Origin: Raphanus sativus
Taxonomy: Eukaryota; Streptophyta; Magnoliopsida; Brassicales; Brassicaceae
Assembly: GCF_000801105.2 (NCBI RefSeq)
Contig: NC_079515.1
Coordinates: 23,459,407 to 23,523,406, forward strand
Reading direction: 5' to 3'
DNA length: 64,000 bases
The notes under the pieces: generated by a model
Told to the model about the DNA's origin: nothing
The model's database searches: none
Seen by the model: the letters and a program-made list of their open reading frames with translations, nothing else
Part shown: positions 1 to 16,453 of the stretch, in pieces
Layout of the letters: every line of letters begins with the position of its first letter
How positions within the stretch are numbered: the first letter of the stretch is position 1
Program-made: the position numbers and the translations under genes

Positions 1-1335
<1,335 letters not shown>

Positions 1336-3866
1336 GCTCACATAAGCCATTCTGTATGTTTATTTAATATATATATATATATAAAACTCCTATATTCCCA
1401 CATTTTGTTATCTTGCGCATGTTTAATTGTTAGATTAAAGAATAAGAGATGTAGTTCAGAGAAGTTATGTTCAGATTCACTAATTACAGATTTGGTATTG
1501 TTTACCTCAGTTAAAAACACTTTATGTGAAAGTGAGATGTGATGATTATTTCAATAGATTCTAGTACTGGACCTACTCTGAGATGCATTAACTAACCTGG
1601 ATGAAGAAACAACTGAGTCCGAATATAATCAGAAAAACAAAACCGATACAAGTTCTTGAGAAGCCACAGTACTCCCTTGACAGCGAGGACTAAAACATTA
1701 TGAAGATGCAGTCTGTTGAGATGATCTGTGTCAGTTTGTGAAGTATTACAGGATGTAGTACAGACGTGTGTCATAAAGATGGAAGTGAATTAGAGTTCGG
1801 ATTTTGTGATGAGTGTGGACTTACTCAGTTTGAAAAAGAAAAAAGAATATATGCTTGAATATATATGGACGTTTTCCAATAAAGCAAAATGGAGTTTGCT
1901 TGAAAATAAAGTTTTCTATTAAAAAAAATTATTATATGTGTATTTAAAAGATTTGGAAAACAAGTTGAAGATGTAAAGAGCAAATTCTGGTCTTATTATA
2001 GGAGAAGAGATCTGCCTTATGAGAAAGTAAGATCTCATAGAAGGAAAAGAGGGATTTCATTATATATTGGTGGTGTAGCTTGGTGAGAAGCAGTTTTTGA
2101 TGGAATCCAATATGGACATAGTTTGGTGGCGTTCATGTTGACAGTTTTGTGTAATGGAGTTGACCATTATTTGGTGCTCATGGTGGCTTTGTGTGTGTTT
2201 GGGTGATCAAGCGTTTTAGTATCATTTGTTCACTTTTTTTTAGTTATTGTATGGTTTACTTACTATAGTACAGAATTTAGTTTTTCTTCTCGTTTCTTCA
2301 TTTATGATTCAAATTTATATTAAAAATTAGATTAATTTTCCAATGTTTTTTACAATGATCTAAGAAAAATTTGATGAATTTTTACTAAGATTCCAAAAAA
2401 TTCAAAAATTGTATCAAATTGTAACTTTGATGAATAGTACAATTACATCAAATTATATCAAATTATAAATTTTTTAATATAATATTATATACAAATAAAA
2501 AGTTATTATCAAACATTTATATTATAAAATAATATATTCCACTATATATGTAAACTACAACATAAAATATACATGAGATTTTCTTTTATAAAATGACAAT
2601 TTATGAGTTTACGTTAACACAAGTTAAATCAAAAATTCGTGCGGAAACCAATATAGTTTTAGTTTTAATTAAAGTTATTGTATTTTTTATGTATTTGGGT
2701 TTGTAAACCCAAATTGAATACTGTATTTTTCTTACTAATCCAAATTGAATATTGTGATAAATTTTTAGTTAACAATTTGACAATTTTCACACTATTGACA
2801 AAACTTTTATGTATAATAACTAGGAGTTTTTCTGTGTTATGCGCATATATCATAACTTAAATATTTTTCTAAAAAGTTTTTGTTTATATTTATTCTTTAA
2901 CCTATAAATATGTTAAAAGTTAATATATTAATTAATCTAATAAACTGATAAATACTTAATCATTTAAGTATCAACAAAAAATATTTTATTAGTACTGCTA
3001 TAGTTTTGTATTTGTTATTGTACACTTACAATTAATTTTGATAAGATATATTTATTTATTTATCATACAAAATATGATATGTAAGTTGATGTAAAAACTA
3101 ATAGTAACTATATTTAGTTTATGTTTATTAATGTGAGATATATATATATATATATTAATAGTAATATATGAGTTATTAGTTTGTGATATATATTTCAAAA
3201 TTTATCTAGACAATTTACTTTAGTGATGACACATAACTTTTAACTATATTTAATTCTTTTCCCAAAAATAAAAACTTTTATAAAGAAAATTATACATGTT
3301 ACTGTTAGGTTCATGAAATGTCATATTTTTCAAAAACAAGTCTATTTTTTTTGTTGAGAATGAATGTGTGAAGACTTATAAGCAAATTAATTTTACAAAT
3401 AATGTTAAGTGGATTTTTTTATTTTTTAATAAAAAATAAAAAATTAATATTATATATAATTACTATTTTAATATTATTTTAAATTTTAATTATTTAAAAT
3501 ATTTAAAATTAAATAATTAATTTAATTTATGACACGGTAAAAAAGTTCTTGGTCGGCCACTGCCGACATGCACTAACTAAACTGGATGGAAAAGGCAGAA
3601 AAAACAAAACCAACATGCATTATCGTTCTTTTCTGTTTTGGATTGGTTTGCTATATTGATTTTGGTCACTTGTGCAAGTAAACAAGTCTACTCAAGAGAT
3701 GAAAAACACAAGTCTACTAGTGTAACCACAAACTTCTTTAAAGTCTTCTTATAGAGACAAAGACGACTGCTCTATTAATTGGCCTCTCTTTGGATTTCTC
3801 TTAAGAGGAATATCTCCCAAAGAGAAACAAGAAAGCAAAATTAACACCATTCCATTTCAAATAGCT
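1336..3866. other. AT-rich intergenic region between the two tandem receptor kinases
   Basis: No gene seen. The first few hundred bases are 3' flank with a short (TA)n run near 1368-1384. From about 2300 to 3540 the DNA is extremely AT-rich with another (TA)n run near 3140-3155. The last 250 bases before 3867 are the likely promoter and 5' UTR of the second kinase. Confidence 0.6.
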
Positions 3867-6876
<3,010 letters not shown>

Positions 6877-7495
6877 GCTCACCAAAAGCCAATCTGTCTG
6901 TTTGCAGTCTGTTTGTATGATACTATGTTTTGAGAAACTATAATGTTTAACTGTTTGATTAAAGAATAAGAGAAGCATTCCAAAGAAGTTATGTCTTTTT
7001 TTTTGTGAACAACAAAGAAGTTATGTCTAAGTACACTGATCAAAGGTTTGTTATTACTGAAAGCGGTTCTTGCTAAAACCCTTGTCAAAATCAAATCAGA
7101 AAAGCCAAAAAGGGAACAAGGCAATTAGATAGATACACAGAGACATACAAGGAGAACACTTTATTCAAATTCTCTGCACCATCATTCTCAGGCAGTCTTT
7201 TTCATTGTTTTATGTTCACTGTTCTTCAGTTCAGTTCAGAGAACAAACGGGCGGTTGGTTAATACAGGTAACTAACCGCGTAAATACAATCTATGTAGTT
7301 AGAATGAACCAAAATCCATAACAACAAAATGCAAAAAAAAAAAAAAAAGAATAGAGAAATAAACAAAGATGAACATCAAGAACATGTACTTTCTTTCTAT
7401 GTTCCCTCATCTAAGATTTGTAAAAATTTGTCGATTCGACTCCTATTATGATGACAAACAAAACTTGAAAAAAAAAGATGGAAACCTTTCTTCTC
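6877..7495. other. Convergent intergenic region
   Basis: 3' flanks of the receptor kinase (+) and the ABC1 kinase (-) meet here. There is an A-rich run near 7330-7350. No further gene is seen. Confidence 0.6.
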
Positions 7496-9592
7496 CTACG
7501 GTGCCATCAGACCATCCACCGTGTAAGAAAGAGACTTAGCCCAGTCGGTTTTCAGCACCATTGTTTGCAGCGTGTGCATCACATCGTACCCTGGATCAAG
7601 TTTCCGTTGCCAACCCTATAAACCAAAACCAACAACCATAAGACTCACTGAAGCAAACCTAGGCTTACCATCTTCAAACTCAGTTTCTATAAGATGCATA
7701 GATGCTCTATAGGAATGCATTTCTATACCAAAGTACCATGATCTGAAACCTACACTAAAATATTTGAAAATAGCAAAAAGAGTTTAGCTCACCTCGAGAA
7801 CTAATGTTGTGACCATCACGGTGCACACATTCCCGTCAATATTAACTCTATGACGTCTCACTTTCTCAAGTAACTCGTGCATGCAATCTGCAGGATGCAC
7901 TAAATCTCCCTCAGGGGTTCCCCAGAATTTGAATGCTTCTTCTACTTCCTATCACATCATATAAACGTATCATCACGTTATTTGACAATTTAACTAAGGT
8001 GTATGTACAAGGAAGCTTTGAGTCAAATGTATTATTACCTCAATAAAAGCCTCTGGATTGGGACAGTTTTGCTTTCTTGACAACTTGAGCGTTCTCTCAG
8101 CAGCAGTCCGGCCATCCCTAAGCGCAACCGCCTTGAAAAAATCAAGCAAATTCTCTCTGTCGTTCTTTGAGAGCTCCGCAGTCATTCCAACATCAAGGAA
8201 AACAATGTGTGGCTTCTTTGTTTTGAACACTCCACGTGAAACCTTCTTCCGGACGAGGATGTTCCCAGGATGCATGTCAGCGTGAATAAAGTTATCAACC
8301 AGGAGCATCTTCAAGAGAGCATGAGTCCCGATGTGAGCCAATCTAGTCTTGATCCATTCATGTCCTTCCATGCCATCAACATAACCCGCCACACTCTCTC
8401 CATGCTCATACGTCTCCACCAAAACAGCAGGGTGCACAAGCGGATACACAGGTTTAGGGAAAGATACATCTTTCCATCTCCTGAAGTTGTATATGAACCT
8501 ACTCAAATGAGAAGCTTCCCTCGCCAAATCCACTTGAGACAACATGAATACACCAAACTGCTGCACGCTCTCGTCCAACCTCAACCATTTCAAAGCCGGA
8601 ACTAAAGTCGATACCCTCGCCACGAAATTGATGATCACAAAATCTCTCCTGATGGATTCACCAACGCCGGGATGCCTAACTTTAACAGCAACCAAAGAAG
8701 ACTTCGACTTTTGTCCTGGATACTGAAACCTCAGAGAAGCTCTGTGGACCTGAGCAATGCTCCCTGACGCCAGGGGGGCCTCTTCAAACTCCTCGAATAT
8801 CTCGGAGAGCTTACGGCCAAAGGCCTTCTCTATAGTCTTTTTAGTGTAGGCAAAGCTATGCTTAGGTGCATCGCTGTGAAGCTTAGAGAGCTGCGCGCAA
8901 AGATCCTTGGGGAAGAGGTCTGGTCTGGTGGCCGCCCACTGACCCCATTTGATGAAAGCGGGACCTGCTCTTTCGAGAGTTCGATGGACCATCTCGAGCC
9001 ACACTTTCCTAAACCGAGGCCCGCATAGTTCAACAACCAGACCCATCAAGATACTTGGAGTGAACAGACAAGAGATATAGAAAGCTCTCCCGATCAAGAT
9101 GAAGAACTCTATAAGGGAAAGCAGCAGCGAGGTTAGAAAGATGGGACCGTTCTTTGCTCTTGTGTAGAGTGATTTATGCGAAGGGTAGGGATCTAAGGGA
9201 GGAGGTCTCTTCTTCTGCTGCGCCAACGCTAGCTTTCCGCAGGTGACGGCGGCGATGCCGGGGATTAAGAGGTGTGAACGGAGAGAGAGAGACAAGCAGA
9301 AGGCTTGAGCTATGGTGTTGATACGAGGTAAGTTCCATTGGCGCATGGAGTACTTGCGGTGAAGAAGAAGCCTTTTCCAAGCAACCTGAGCATGATGAGT
9401 AACTACATTTCTGGTAGTAGAATAAACATTAGTGGGAATCCTAGCGGAGGAAGAGTGAACTCTGAAGTGAGGAGACCTTAGAGCACTAGTTCTAAAGGTT
9501 CCCCATTGGGATCTTGTCTCTATGTGGTTAGAGAAAAGAGATTGAGTTTGTTTTCCAACGAGTCTATAGATGAAAAATCTGCAGTAAAGCAA
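7496..9592 (-). CDS. ABC1/UbiB-family atypical protein kinase, organelle-targeted
   Basis: Three exons (8039-9592, 7793-7948, 7496-7615) join exactly into 609 codons before TAG. The family (COQ8/ABC1K) consists of atypical kinases or ATPases that support prenylquinone metabolism in mitochondria or plastids. Visible hallmarks: KxGQ-type motif KWGQ near residue 215, the alanine-rich nucleotide loop ASGSIAQVH near 275, VAVKVRHP with the lysine near 302, HADMHPGN catalytic loop near 441 and the DFG-like LDVGMT near 467, where V replaces F. The first 100 residues are rich in R, S and T with few acidic residues, consistent with a transit peptide. A hydrophobic stretch follows near residues 150-185. 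Placement between S-domain kinases and a PYM relic matches Arabidopsis At1g11390, which is also ABC1-type. The frame is intact throughout, so it is probably functional. Confidence 0.93.
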
Positions 9593-10559
9593 TGAGAGAT
9601 CATGAGCTTAAGAGAGACTAAACAAGTATACACCTCAAAGTTGAAAACTTTACACCTGAATTGAGTTTTGAAAAAAAATAAGGACATCTAGATTTGGGAT
9701 CATCAGAGAGAGCAGCCTTGAGAAGGATCGGATTTAACATTAAAGACGTATAAAGTTTGAAACTTTACACATAAAATTCAGTAAAAGAAAAAGAATGGAC
9801 AAATGATCATAAATAAATGAGTCTCCGAGGAAATGGGAATCACAAAAAAGCAGAGGAGATCAGAATTCAACAAAAATATACAATCGGAACAAACCTTGAC
9901 ATGGCGGTGGAGAGAAACAAATCCGAGAAAATGCGAAAACGTAGGGGTATGGATCTCTAAAACGTTGAGATTAAGGAGCATTTTCTCATTGACTTCCACT
10001 TGGTCGTGGTGCGGGAGGGAGGGGGAGGGACAAGGGTTAGTCGATCACCGTTTTTTTTTTTTTTTGCCTCCCGGCGTCCCGTTAATTGGGTTTGGAGAAT
10101 AGAATACCTTCCCGGACAAGACCAAAAGCCGACCCGAATAGAGAGAGAGAGAGAGAGAATAGGTCAGGAGAGAGAGAGGCCCACAAAGGTAAGTTCTTTG
10201 GGCTTTGGTCTTATTTTAAGACTTAAACTCGCTAAATTTGATTATAGTCGACGTGTGACATTGTCAACCCTTGCAATTATTATGTGAATTGTGTACAACC
10301 ACCAAACTACATCATCAAACCTACCCTTTGGTCGATCCAAAGACAGCGTCTCGTTATAACATTTTTTTGGTCGTGTTAGAATATTTATTTATTTGTTCAT
10401 TGTTGTGTCTTGACTAGGACCAAAAAAAAATACTTTTAAATAGGACTTCTCCAATCGAATTCAATTCACGAAAAATGTTGTTAACCTGTCTCGATCTCAT
10501 TCTTTTGGGGTCAAGTCAAGTGACGCTCGACAAAACCTCTTTCATTCACTATTAACCGC
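9593..10559. other. Divergent promoter region of ABC1K and PYM relic
   Basis: Probable 5' UTR and promoter of the ABC1 kinase (-). It contains a T-run near 10050-10063 and a (GA)n microsatellite at about 10141-10172. No convincing coding exon was found. Confidence 0.5.
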
Positions 10560-11900
10560 TTGCTTCTTACCGGATTTGGTCTCTCCGGAGACGGAGTAAA
10601 GCTGCGTCCCAAAGGTCAGTTTCCTCTCTCACTCTCTATTGAACCTTAGGTGTAGTAGTTAATCTGGTAACTCTCTATTTTTGCCTCTGGTCAGCCAAAG
10701 GAATATTTCTCCCCAAAGTTTTCTACTTTGAAAGCTTTAGAACTTTTTTTACTTGGAAAAGGTCAAAGCTAGTGTTGAATTGAGTCACTTGATTATTTTG
10801 TTTATGACTTTTGATTTTCGCATGAATTTGAAGGCACTGATGAGTTGTGTAGGTGTACCAAGTGTGTCATTAGTTGTTTGAATGTCTGGGTTTTTTTTTT
10901 TGTGGATTTCTTGAGTTGTTGCTTATGTCTGCAGCTTCTGCTTACTTGCATTGTGGCGAAAATTGACAATTTTAGATGGTTGCCACTAACTTCTTCTGTC
11001 TAGCTATCTGCTATAACTTGTGTAATGATTTTATACACTGCTGATACCTGAGTCATGTGTTTCAGGCCCTAGACAACTTAACTGTATGAACTGAACTTTA
11101 CTGCTGTGAAAGAACTAGATAGCTGAGAAAGAAGACGAGTGAGGTGACAAGGGTGACTAGAATTTTTTGAAGGAATCAGATGGTAAGCAGCAACAGAAGC
11201 GGAGAACAAAGGAAGCAAAATGTCAGGATTGAGCAACCAAAAACCTTAACGAAGGTGAGACGTTATTAACCGTTGAAAGTTGATTTTTAACTCATTATCT
11301 GTACCACTCTTTGTGTTCTTTTTGTTAAAGTGCTAATTCATTCCTAATTTGCATATTTTCTTGGTGATAGATGAAGAAGGAGATGGCCTCACTAGGCGTA
11401 GGAAAGATAAGAGATTACAGGTATGTGTATCAACTCTATCCATTGGCTAACTAGCTTTGTCTTACAGTTACTGTAACATGCTTGGGAAAATCACCTCTGC
11501 AGAAAAAGGTAACAGCTCTGAAGATGCATCAAGTAATGTAGACGAAGGAAGAAGCTAAAATGTATTGGTTTCTGGTTTGTGGAGGCTTTGGACGTTTCTT
11601 CAAATGACGTGCGCTTAAGAAGAAAGTAAAGATTTCTAACCTCCTTAGATGCTTTAATAAGACTAAGACCTTTAAGAGAACGTTTTATTTGCCTGCAAGA
11701 TATGATGATGATGATCCAAGGTGAAGAAATTGTGTAACTGCTAGTTTGTGATCTTCTGTTAAAAACTTTGCAGATCAACAGCAGAAGAAGACTGCTCCTC
11801 AAGGACCTAAAGCCAAGAGTAAGTAGAGAGATTCTCTAAGCTGGAGGAAAGGAGTCAGGAACGCAAGGCTTAATTTGGAGAATAAGGAGGCGGCTTAGCT
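10560..11900 (+). pseudogene. Decayed PYM (partner of Y14-Mago) gene
   Basis: Relic of the exon-junction-complex disassembly factor PYM, a ribosome-linked protein that binds Mago-Y14. An ATG at 11180 opens MVSSNRSGEQRKQ, the PYM start as I remember it, and runs 25 codons to a GT at 11255. Further shreds follow in order: MKKEMASLG near 11371, KDKRLQ ending near 11420, a serine/acid stretch with NSSED near 11508, EALDVSSNDV near 11583-11612, then QQQKKTA near 11777 and the C-terminal FSKLEERSQERKA near 11832-11871. These pieces are in different frames with stops between them, and the conserved central Pro/Arg-rich part is missing. Order and strand are preserved, so this is decay in place rather than a shuffled fragment. 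In Arabidopsis At1g11400 (PYM) sits beside the ABC1 kinase, exactly as here. Confidence 0.78.
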
Positions 11901-12169
11901 TTCTGCATAGTCGACATGAATTGTCTATAGCTTCAGAGTCATGTTGTAGCTTTTTCTAATGACATTGCTAGAAAACCAATCCAAATTTGTATGAAAATGA
12001 AAAGAACACTCTATGAACTTGGCACAGCACCTAAATTACCAACTAAAACATGTGTTCAACAAGTAGATGATGTAAAAGAACACTCTATATATTAACCGTT
12101 ACAAACTGTTACATATCTGACAGAGAATCTGCGAGAAACCCTCATGGCCATTAGTGTATCATCCCACAG

Positions 12170-12910
12170 CTACGTCATCCCATTTTCCACCGTCCCTTGA
12201 GTGAGTTTTACATATAGATCCATGTAAGCTTTAGGTGTCCTCTCCCCCATTTCCACCATCTCACCAAAAAATTCAACATAAAGATCTCCGCAGGCTTCAG
12301 GTGGCCTCATCTCATATTCCACCATCATCTCTTTAAAAAGTGTAACATATACCTCTTTGCAAGCCTTCTCTGCCAGCATCCCATTCTCCACCATCTCTTG
12401 AATAAATATAACATAGAGATATTTGCAAGCTTCAGGTGGCTTCACCACATCATCCATCATCTCTCCAATAAGTTTAACAAATAGCACTTTGCAATCTACA
12501 GGTGGCGTCATCCCCTTTTCCAACATCTCTTGAATAAGTAGATATAAATCCTCGCAAGCTTTAGATGGCGTCATCCTCTTAGTTTCCACCGATTCTTGTT
12601 TAATCCTAACGTAGAGATCCATGCAAGGCTCAGGTGGCTTCATTCCCTTTTCCATCATCTCTTGCATAAGTGGATAAAGATCCTCGCAAGCTTTAGCTGG
12701 CGTTATCATCAAATTCTGCACCATCTTTTGTTTAAGCATAACATAGAGATCCACGCAAGCTTTAGATGGCCTCATCCCCTTTTCCAACATCTCATGAATA
12801 AGTGCATAAAGATCCTCACAAGCTTTAAATGGCGTCATCATCCCATTTTCCACCATCTTTTGCTTAAGTAGAGCATATGTAACCATGCAAGATTCAAATG
12901 GCGTCATCCC
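12170..12910 (-). repeat. Coding tandem repeat, about 66-bp units in alternating pairs (132-bp higher-order period)
   Basis: In protein terms the Cys of each KAC motif is spaced alternately about 21 and 23 residues apart, giving a two-unit period of about 44 residues (132 bp). One unit type reads like ACEDLYxLIxEMLEKGM, the other like ACxDLYVxLKQKMVxN. About eleven units are seen up to the stop codon at 12170. The outermost units are the most divergent. Confidence 0.85.
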
Positions 12911-15064
12911 CTTTCCCACCATCATCTCATGAATAAGTTTCTGCGCCTTATCTTCACATCCATTCTTGCAATAACAATTTATTAGCGCTGCGTAGGCCAC
13001 ATCATCAGGCTCCACCCCGTTTTCAACCATGTGACGAAAGATATATTCCGCATTTTCAACGCCCCCCTTCTCGCACTCCTTATGAATCAAAAACGTGTAG
13101 TAGTGAAGGTCTGGTTCGAAGTTACGGGCTTTCATTTCTCTCATGATATCATGTATCGGACTATGGTCTTCGAAAACTGTGTACGTTGCCAAATCAGGAA
13201 CCACTCTTCTCTTTTTCATGTCTTTAAAAAAAACACAGGCTTCGTCAAATCGCTCCATCAGGCAGTAGTTGTTGATCATGGTTGTGTAAGTGTACTTATC
13301 AGGGGTAATCTCTCTAGAATTAAGTAAAACTTTGAAGTTCCTCCGTGCATTTACAACATTCCTAACTCGGCACCAAGCTCCGATCATGATCCCATGCATG
13401 CTCTTCCCAGGCTCAACTCCAAGTTTGTACATTCTGTTCAGTACTAACTGAGCTTTGTAGATGTGATGACCCTGACTGGCGCAAAGGCTACTGAATAGTA
13501 TGAAGTAGACATTCTTGGGAAGAGGGAAGTTCAGCTTATTGAATCGTTCAAAGGCCTCATCCAGACGACCAGTTTTACAATAAGCTTTTATGAAAGTTGC
13601 GTCATATGATCCCCTATCATGTTCCAAACCCTTGTAGTAAGCATCAGCCTCCTCTGTTTTGTCTGCAACAACCAGGCCTTGGATGACCATGTTGTGTGTG
13701 AGGTTAGTGGGCTTTAAACCTCGGCTTTCCATCAGTTCTAGCGTTCTGTTTACGCTCGTTAAATCGCCGTTCCTAGCTATCCCACCGGCGAGCACGTTGT
13801 ACGTGACGATATCAGGCGTTATACCATTTTTTTCCATTTCCATAACCAGATCAAGCGCTTGGTCGACTTTGCCGTGCGCACAGCAACCACCAATCAGAGT
13901 CGTGTAGTTGACGACGTCAGGAGATATCCCTTTACGCGTCATTCCTCTGAACAACTCAATAGCCTCTTGCATTTGACCAAGCTTCACCAAAGCATCGAAC
14001 GCCACGTTGTAGCAAACCCTGTCGAGCGAAACGTTCAAGTCACGAAACTGCTTGAAGAGATCGTAAGCTTCTTCGAACTTGCCCATGTGACAGCAGCACT
14101 CGAGGATGGAGCTCGCGATCACACGGTTTATCTTCATTTTTCTCTCACCTTTCCCCACCACAACGTCGTTGAAAAACTGCAAAGCTCTAGGGAAGTTCAT
14201 GGTCTTGCGATGTGCTTCGATGATGGCGGAGTAAACACACACGTCCTGACCAATCCCGCGTTTCTTCTTCTCCATGTCGTCGACAAGCTCTTCAGCCTCG
14301 TCCATTTTCATCTCGTGACACAAACGAACGACCACTTTGCGGTATGCCTGGACCACCAGCACGCGAGTATCATCCGCATCACCCGCAACCGAACCGTATT
14401 TACGGAAGATAGACAGAGCCATATCGTGTTCCCCACAAGCGTTCAGACGGGTAATGATGAAATTCAACGAACGCGTACATGGTAAGGAATAACAATAAAT
14501 ATCGATAGCTTGGCCGAACATGTTGAGATTAGCATAAGCTTTAACCAATGAACCATAGAGCCTGCTCAACATCAGCGATGATGAACCCTCTTCTTCTTCT
14601 TCTCCTTCTCCTTCTCCTTCTCCTTCTCCTTCTCCCTCTTCTTCTTCAATTGCATTCAACAAATCCCTCACGCTAAAACCACGTGCTTCATCTCCTTTCT
14701 TAATAAGTTCCATGAGCAACTGATCCAGCTTCTGATCTAAACGACAGCTACTACAATTGCACAGGGTTCTGATAACAGTGGCATAAGCTTGGACACAAAG
14801 CAAATCTCTGTTTCCTTCAATTCGTTTCAGAAACGATAAAGCACGGTAAGGACGATCCTTCAAACTAGTCAGTACTTGCAAAACCCCAATTTCGTTTATT
14901 CCCAATGCTTTATTAACCTTCAACTTACTTCCTTCTTTCTCGACTTGCTCAGAGTGTGAGATTGATGTCGGCCGGCGAAGTGCAGGAACCCCATAACATC
15001 GCCGCGCGCTTCGAATTAGTCCTCCTCTCATGTGTGAAAATAGGCAAATCGGAACCAAACCCAT
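12170..15064 (-). CDS. P-class PPR protein with an expanded C-terminal repeat array
   Basis: Intronless 964-aa protein from the ATG at 15062-15064 (MGLVPICLFS); an upstream in-frame ATG at 15104-15106 would add 14 residues. PPR proteins bind organelle RNA, and the N-terminus (arginines, few acids) fits a mitochondrial presequence. About residues 138-160 form a Glu/Gly low-complexity run. PPR motifs with typical phrasing (PDVVNYTTLIGG, PDIVTYNVL, PDKYTYTTMINNYC, PDDVAYAALINCYC) fill about 170-720, partly degenerate. The last 240 residues are not normal 35-residue PPRs but a tandem array of about eleven 22-residue units with the pattern KACxDLY...EMxEKGM. Phrasing resembles the FAC19/At2g26790 group, whose last repeat ends with an EMLEKG-type helix; the array may derive from it. 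No stop or frameshift interrupts the array, so it is under coding constraint or very young. Confidence 0.88.
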   Translation of the reverse strand: MGLVPICLFSHMRGGLIRSARRCYGVPALRRPTSISHSEQVEKEGSKLKVNKALGINEIGVLQVLTSLKDRPYRALSFLKRIEGNRDLLCVQAYATVIRTLCNCSSCRLDQKLDQLLMELIKKGDEARGFSVRDLLNAIEEEEGEGEGEGEGEGEEEEEGSSSLMLSRLYGSLVKAYANLNMFGQAIDIYCYSLPCTRSLNFIITRLNACGEHDMALSIFRKYGSVAGDADDTRVLVVQAYRKVVVRLCHEMKMDEAEELVDDMEKKKRGIGQDVCVYSAIIEAHRKTMNFPRALQFFNDVVVGKGERKMKINRVIASSILECCCHMGKFEEAYDLFKQFRDLNVSLDRVCYNVAFDALVKLGQMQEAIELFRGMTRKGISPDVVNYTTLIGGCCAHGKVDQALDLVMEMEKNGITPDIVTYNVLAGGIARNGDLTSVNRTLELMESRGLKPTNLTHNMVIQGLVVADKTEEADAYYKGLEHDRGSYDATFIKAYCKTGRLDEAFERFNKLNFPLPKNVYFILFSSLCASQGHHIYKAQLVLNRMYKLGVEPGKSMHGIMIGAWCRVRNVVNARRNFKVLLNSREITPDKYTYTTMINNYCLMERFDEACVFFKDMKKRRVVPDLATYTVFEDHSPIHDIMREMKARNFEPDLHYYTFLIHKECEKGGVENAEYIFRHMVENGVEPDDVAYAALINCYCKNGCEDKAQKLIHEMMVGKGMTPFESCMVTYALLKQKMVENGMMTPFKACEDLYALIHEMLEKGMRPSKACVDLYVMLKQKMVQNLMITPAKACEDLYPLMQEMMEKGMKPPEPCMDLYVRIKQESVETKRMTPSKACEDLYLLIQEMLEKGMTPPVDCKVLFVKLIGEMMDDVVKPPEACKYLYVIFIQEMVENGMLAEKACKEVYVTLFKEMMVEYEMRPPEACGDLYVEFFGEMVEMGERTPKAYMDLYVKLTQGTVENGMT

Positions 15065-15106
15065 AATCTCGGTTGGTCTCAACGGCAGCCATAGACTAAT
15101 TAACAA

Positions 15107-16440
15107 AAAGGTTTAAACCCCCTCGCCCCTCTCCTACAAAGACTTAACTACGACCACTTTAACTTTCTTTAACAATTTTTTTTTTTTGAATTAAGCTTAT
15201 TTTTATTCATTTATTCAAGAGTAATTGATGTGCACCAAAAAAAAAAGAAAATCAAGAGTAATTGTACTTCATTTGTACCAATAGCCTAATCATTTGATGC
15301 CAAAAATGGTAACTATGTTCTATTATATTATTCTCATATGATTCATGTCCTATTAGATTAAATATTTTTAAATGACAATATTACCCTTAATTTCAATTAA
15401 AATTTTGAAATTATAATTAATAAAATAGTTGTTAAATATTAAAATATGAATTTTAACTAAAATTATTTTAAAAATATATGAAAACCCCAAAAAAATAAAA
15501 AACTTCTAAACCATTGTAATGTATTTAGATATATTTAAATATTTTATAAAATATATTTTTATATCTGAAATTTGTAATTACAATTAATAAATCATTATAA
15601 TGTATTTAGATATATTTAATATTATAATAAAATCTATTATTCATATATGAAAAAAAATATTTCCAAAGAAATGTTTTTAATAAATCAAAATTTTAATTTG
15701 AAATTCGTAATTATAGTTAATAAATCATTATAATGTATTAGATATATTTAATATTATAATAACATATTTATTATAATTATAAGAAATAATAACATAAAAC
15801 AGAAAAATCATTATAATGTATTTAGATATATTTAATATTATAATAAAATATATTATTCGTATATGGAAACAAAATATTACCAAATATTTTCTTTCCATTA
15901 AAATCACAATTTTCTTTTTTCAGTTTCTTAAATCGATTTAACAAATAAGAAAGCTGAGTATTTCCAAATATTTTCTTCCCATATTTTTGGAACTGATTAT
16001 TCTTATTTTTATCCGTAGAATCTGTATTTTACTATTTTTAGAATATAGTTAACATATTCGAAATTGATTTCTAATAATTTTAGATTTATAGTATTCCGTA
16101 GATTCCAATTTCTAAAGATTTTAGATTTATAGTAATGTGTAGATTCCAATTTCTTCAAATTTTGGAACGATATGATAAGCGCAGAATGTGTTTTCCATAT
16201 ATTTTTAGATTACTATTATTTACGTAGATCACATATTCTAATATAGTAAATTCAATGGAAAAAAATGGATCATATTTTCTACTCTGTAGAATGTCTATTC
16301 TACATTTTGTAGAACAAAATATAAAATTATGATTTAAATATTTTTCAAATTTGAAAAAAATACTAATAAGTTGATATAGGTATTTCATCACTAGTTACTA
16401 CTTTTATTTTTTTTAGTTTGTAAAACTATTTATTTGATTT
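15107..16440. other. AT-rich intergenic DNA with short repeats
   Basis: No gene seen. A phrase similar to AATCATTATAATGTATTTAG followed by an AT-rich tract recurs at about 15515, 15590, 15725 and 15807, giving a loose tandem array between 15510 and 15870. A second short phrase (TTTTAGATTTATAGTA) repeats near 16077-16135. Probably old transposon or satellite-like sequence. Confidence 0.5.
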
Positions 16441-16453
16441 ATTTTATGAAATA

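Noticed and set aside
12596..14485. ORFs up to 208 codons on the + strand
   Set aside because: They are antisense shadows of the PPR gene on the - strand, which has clear PPR motifs.
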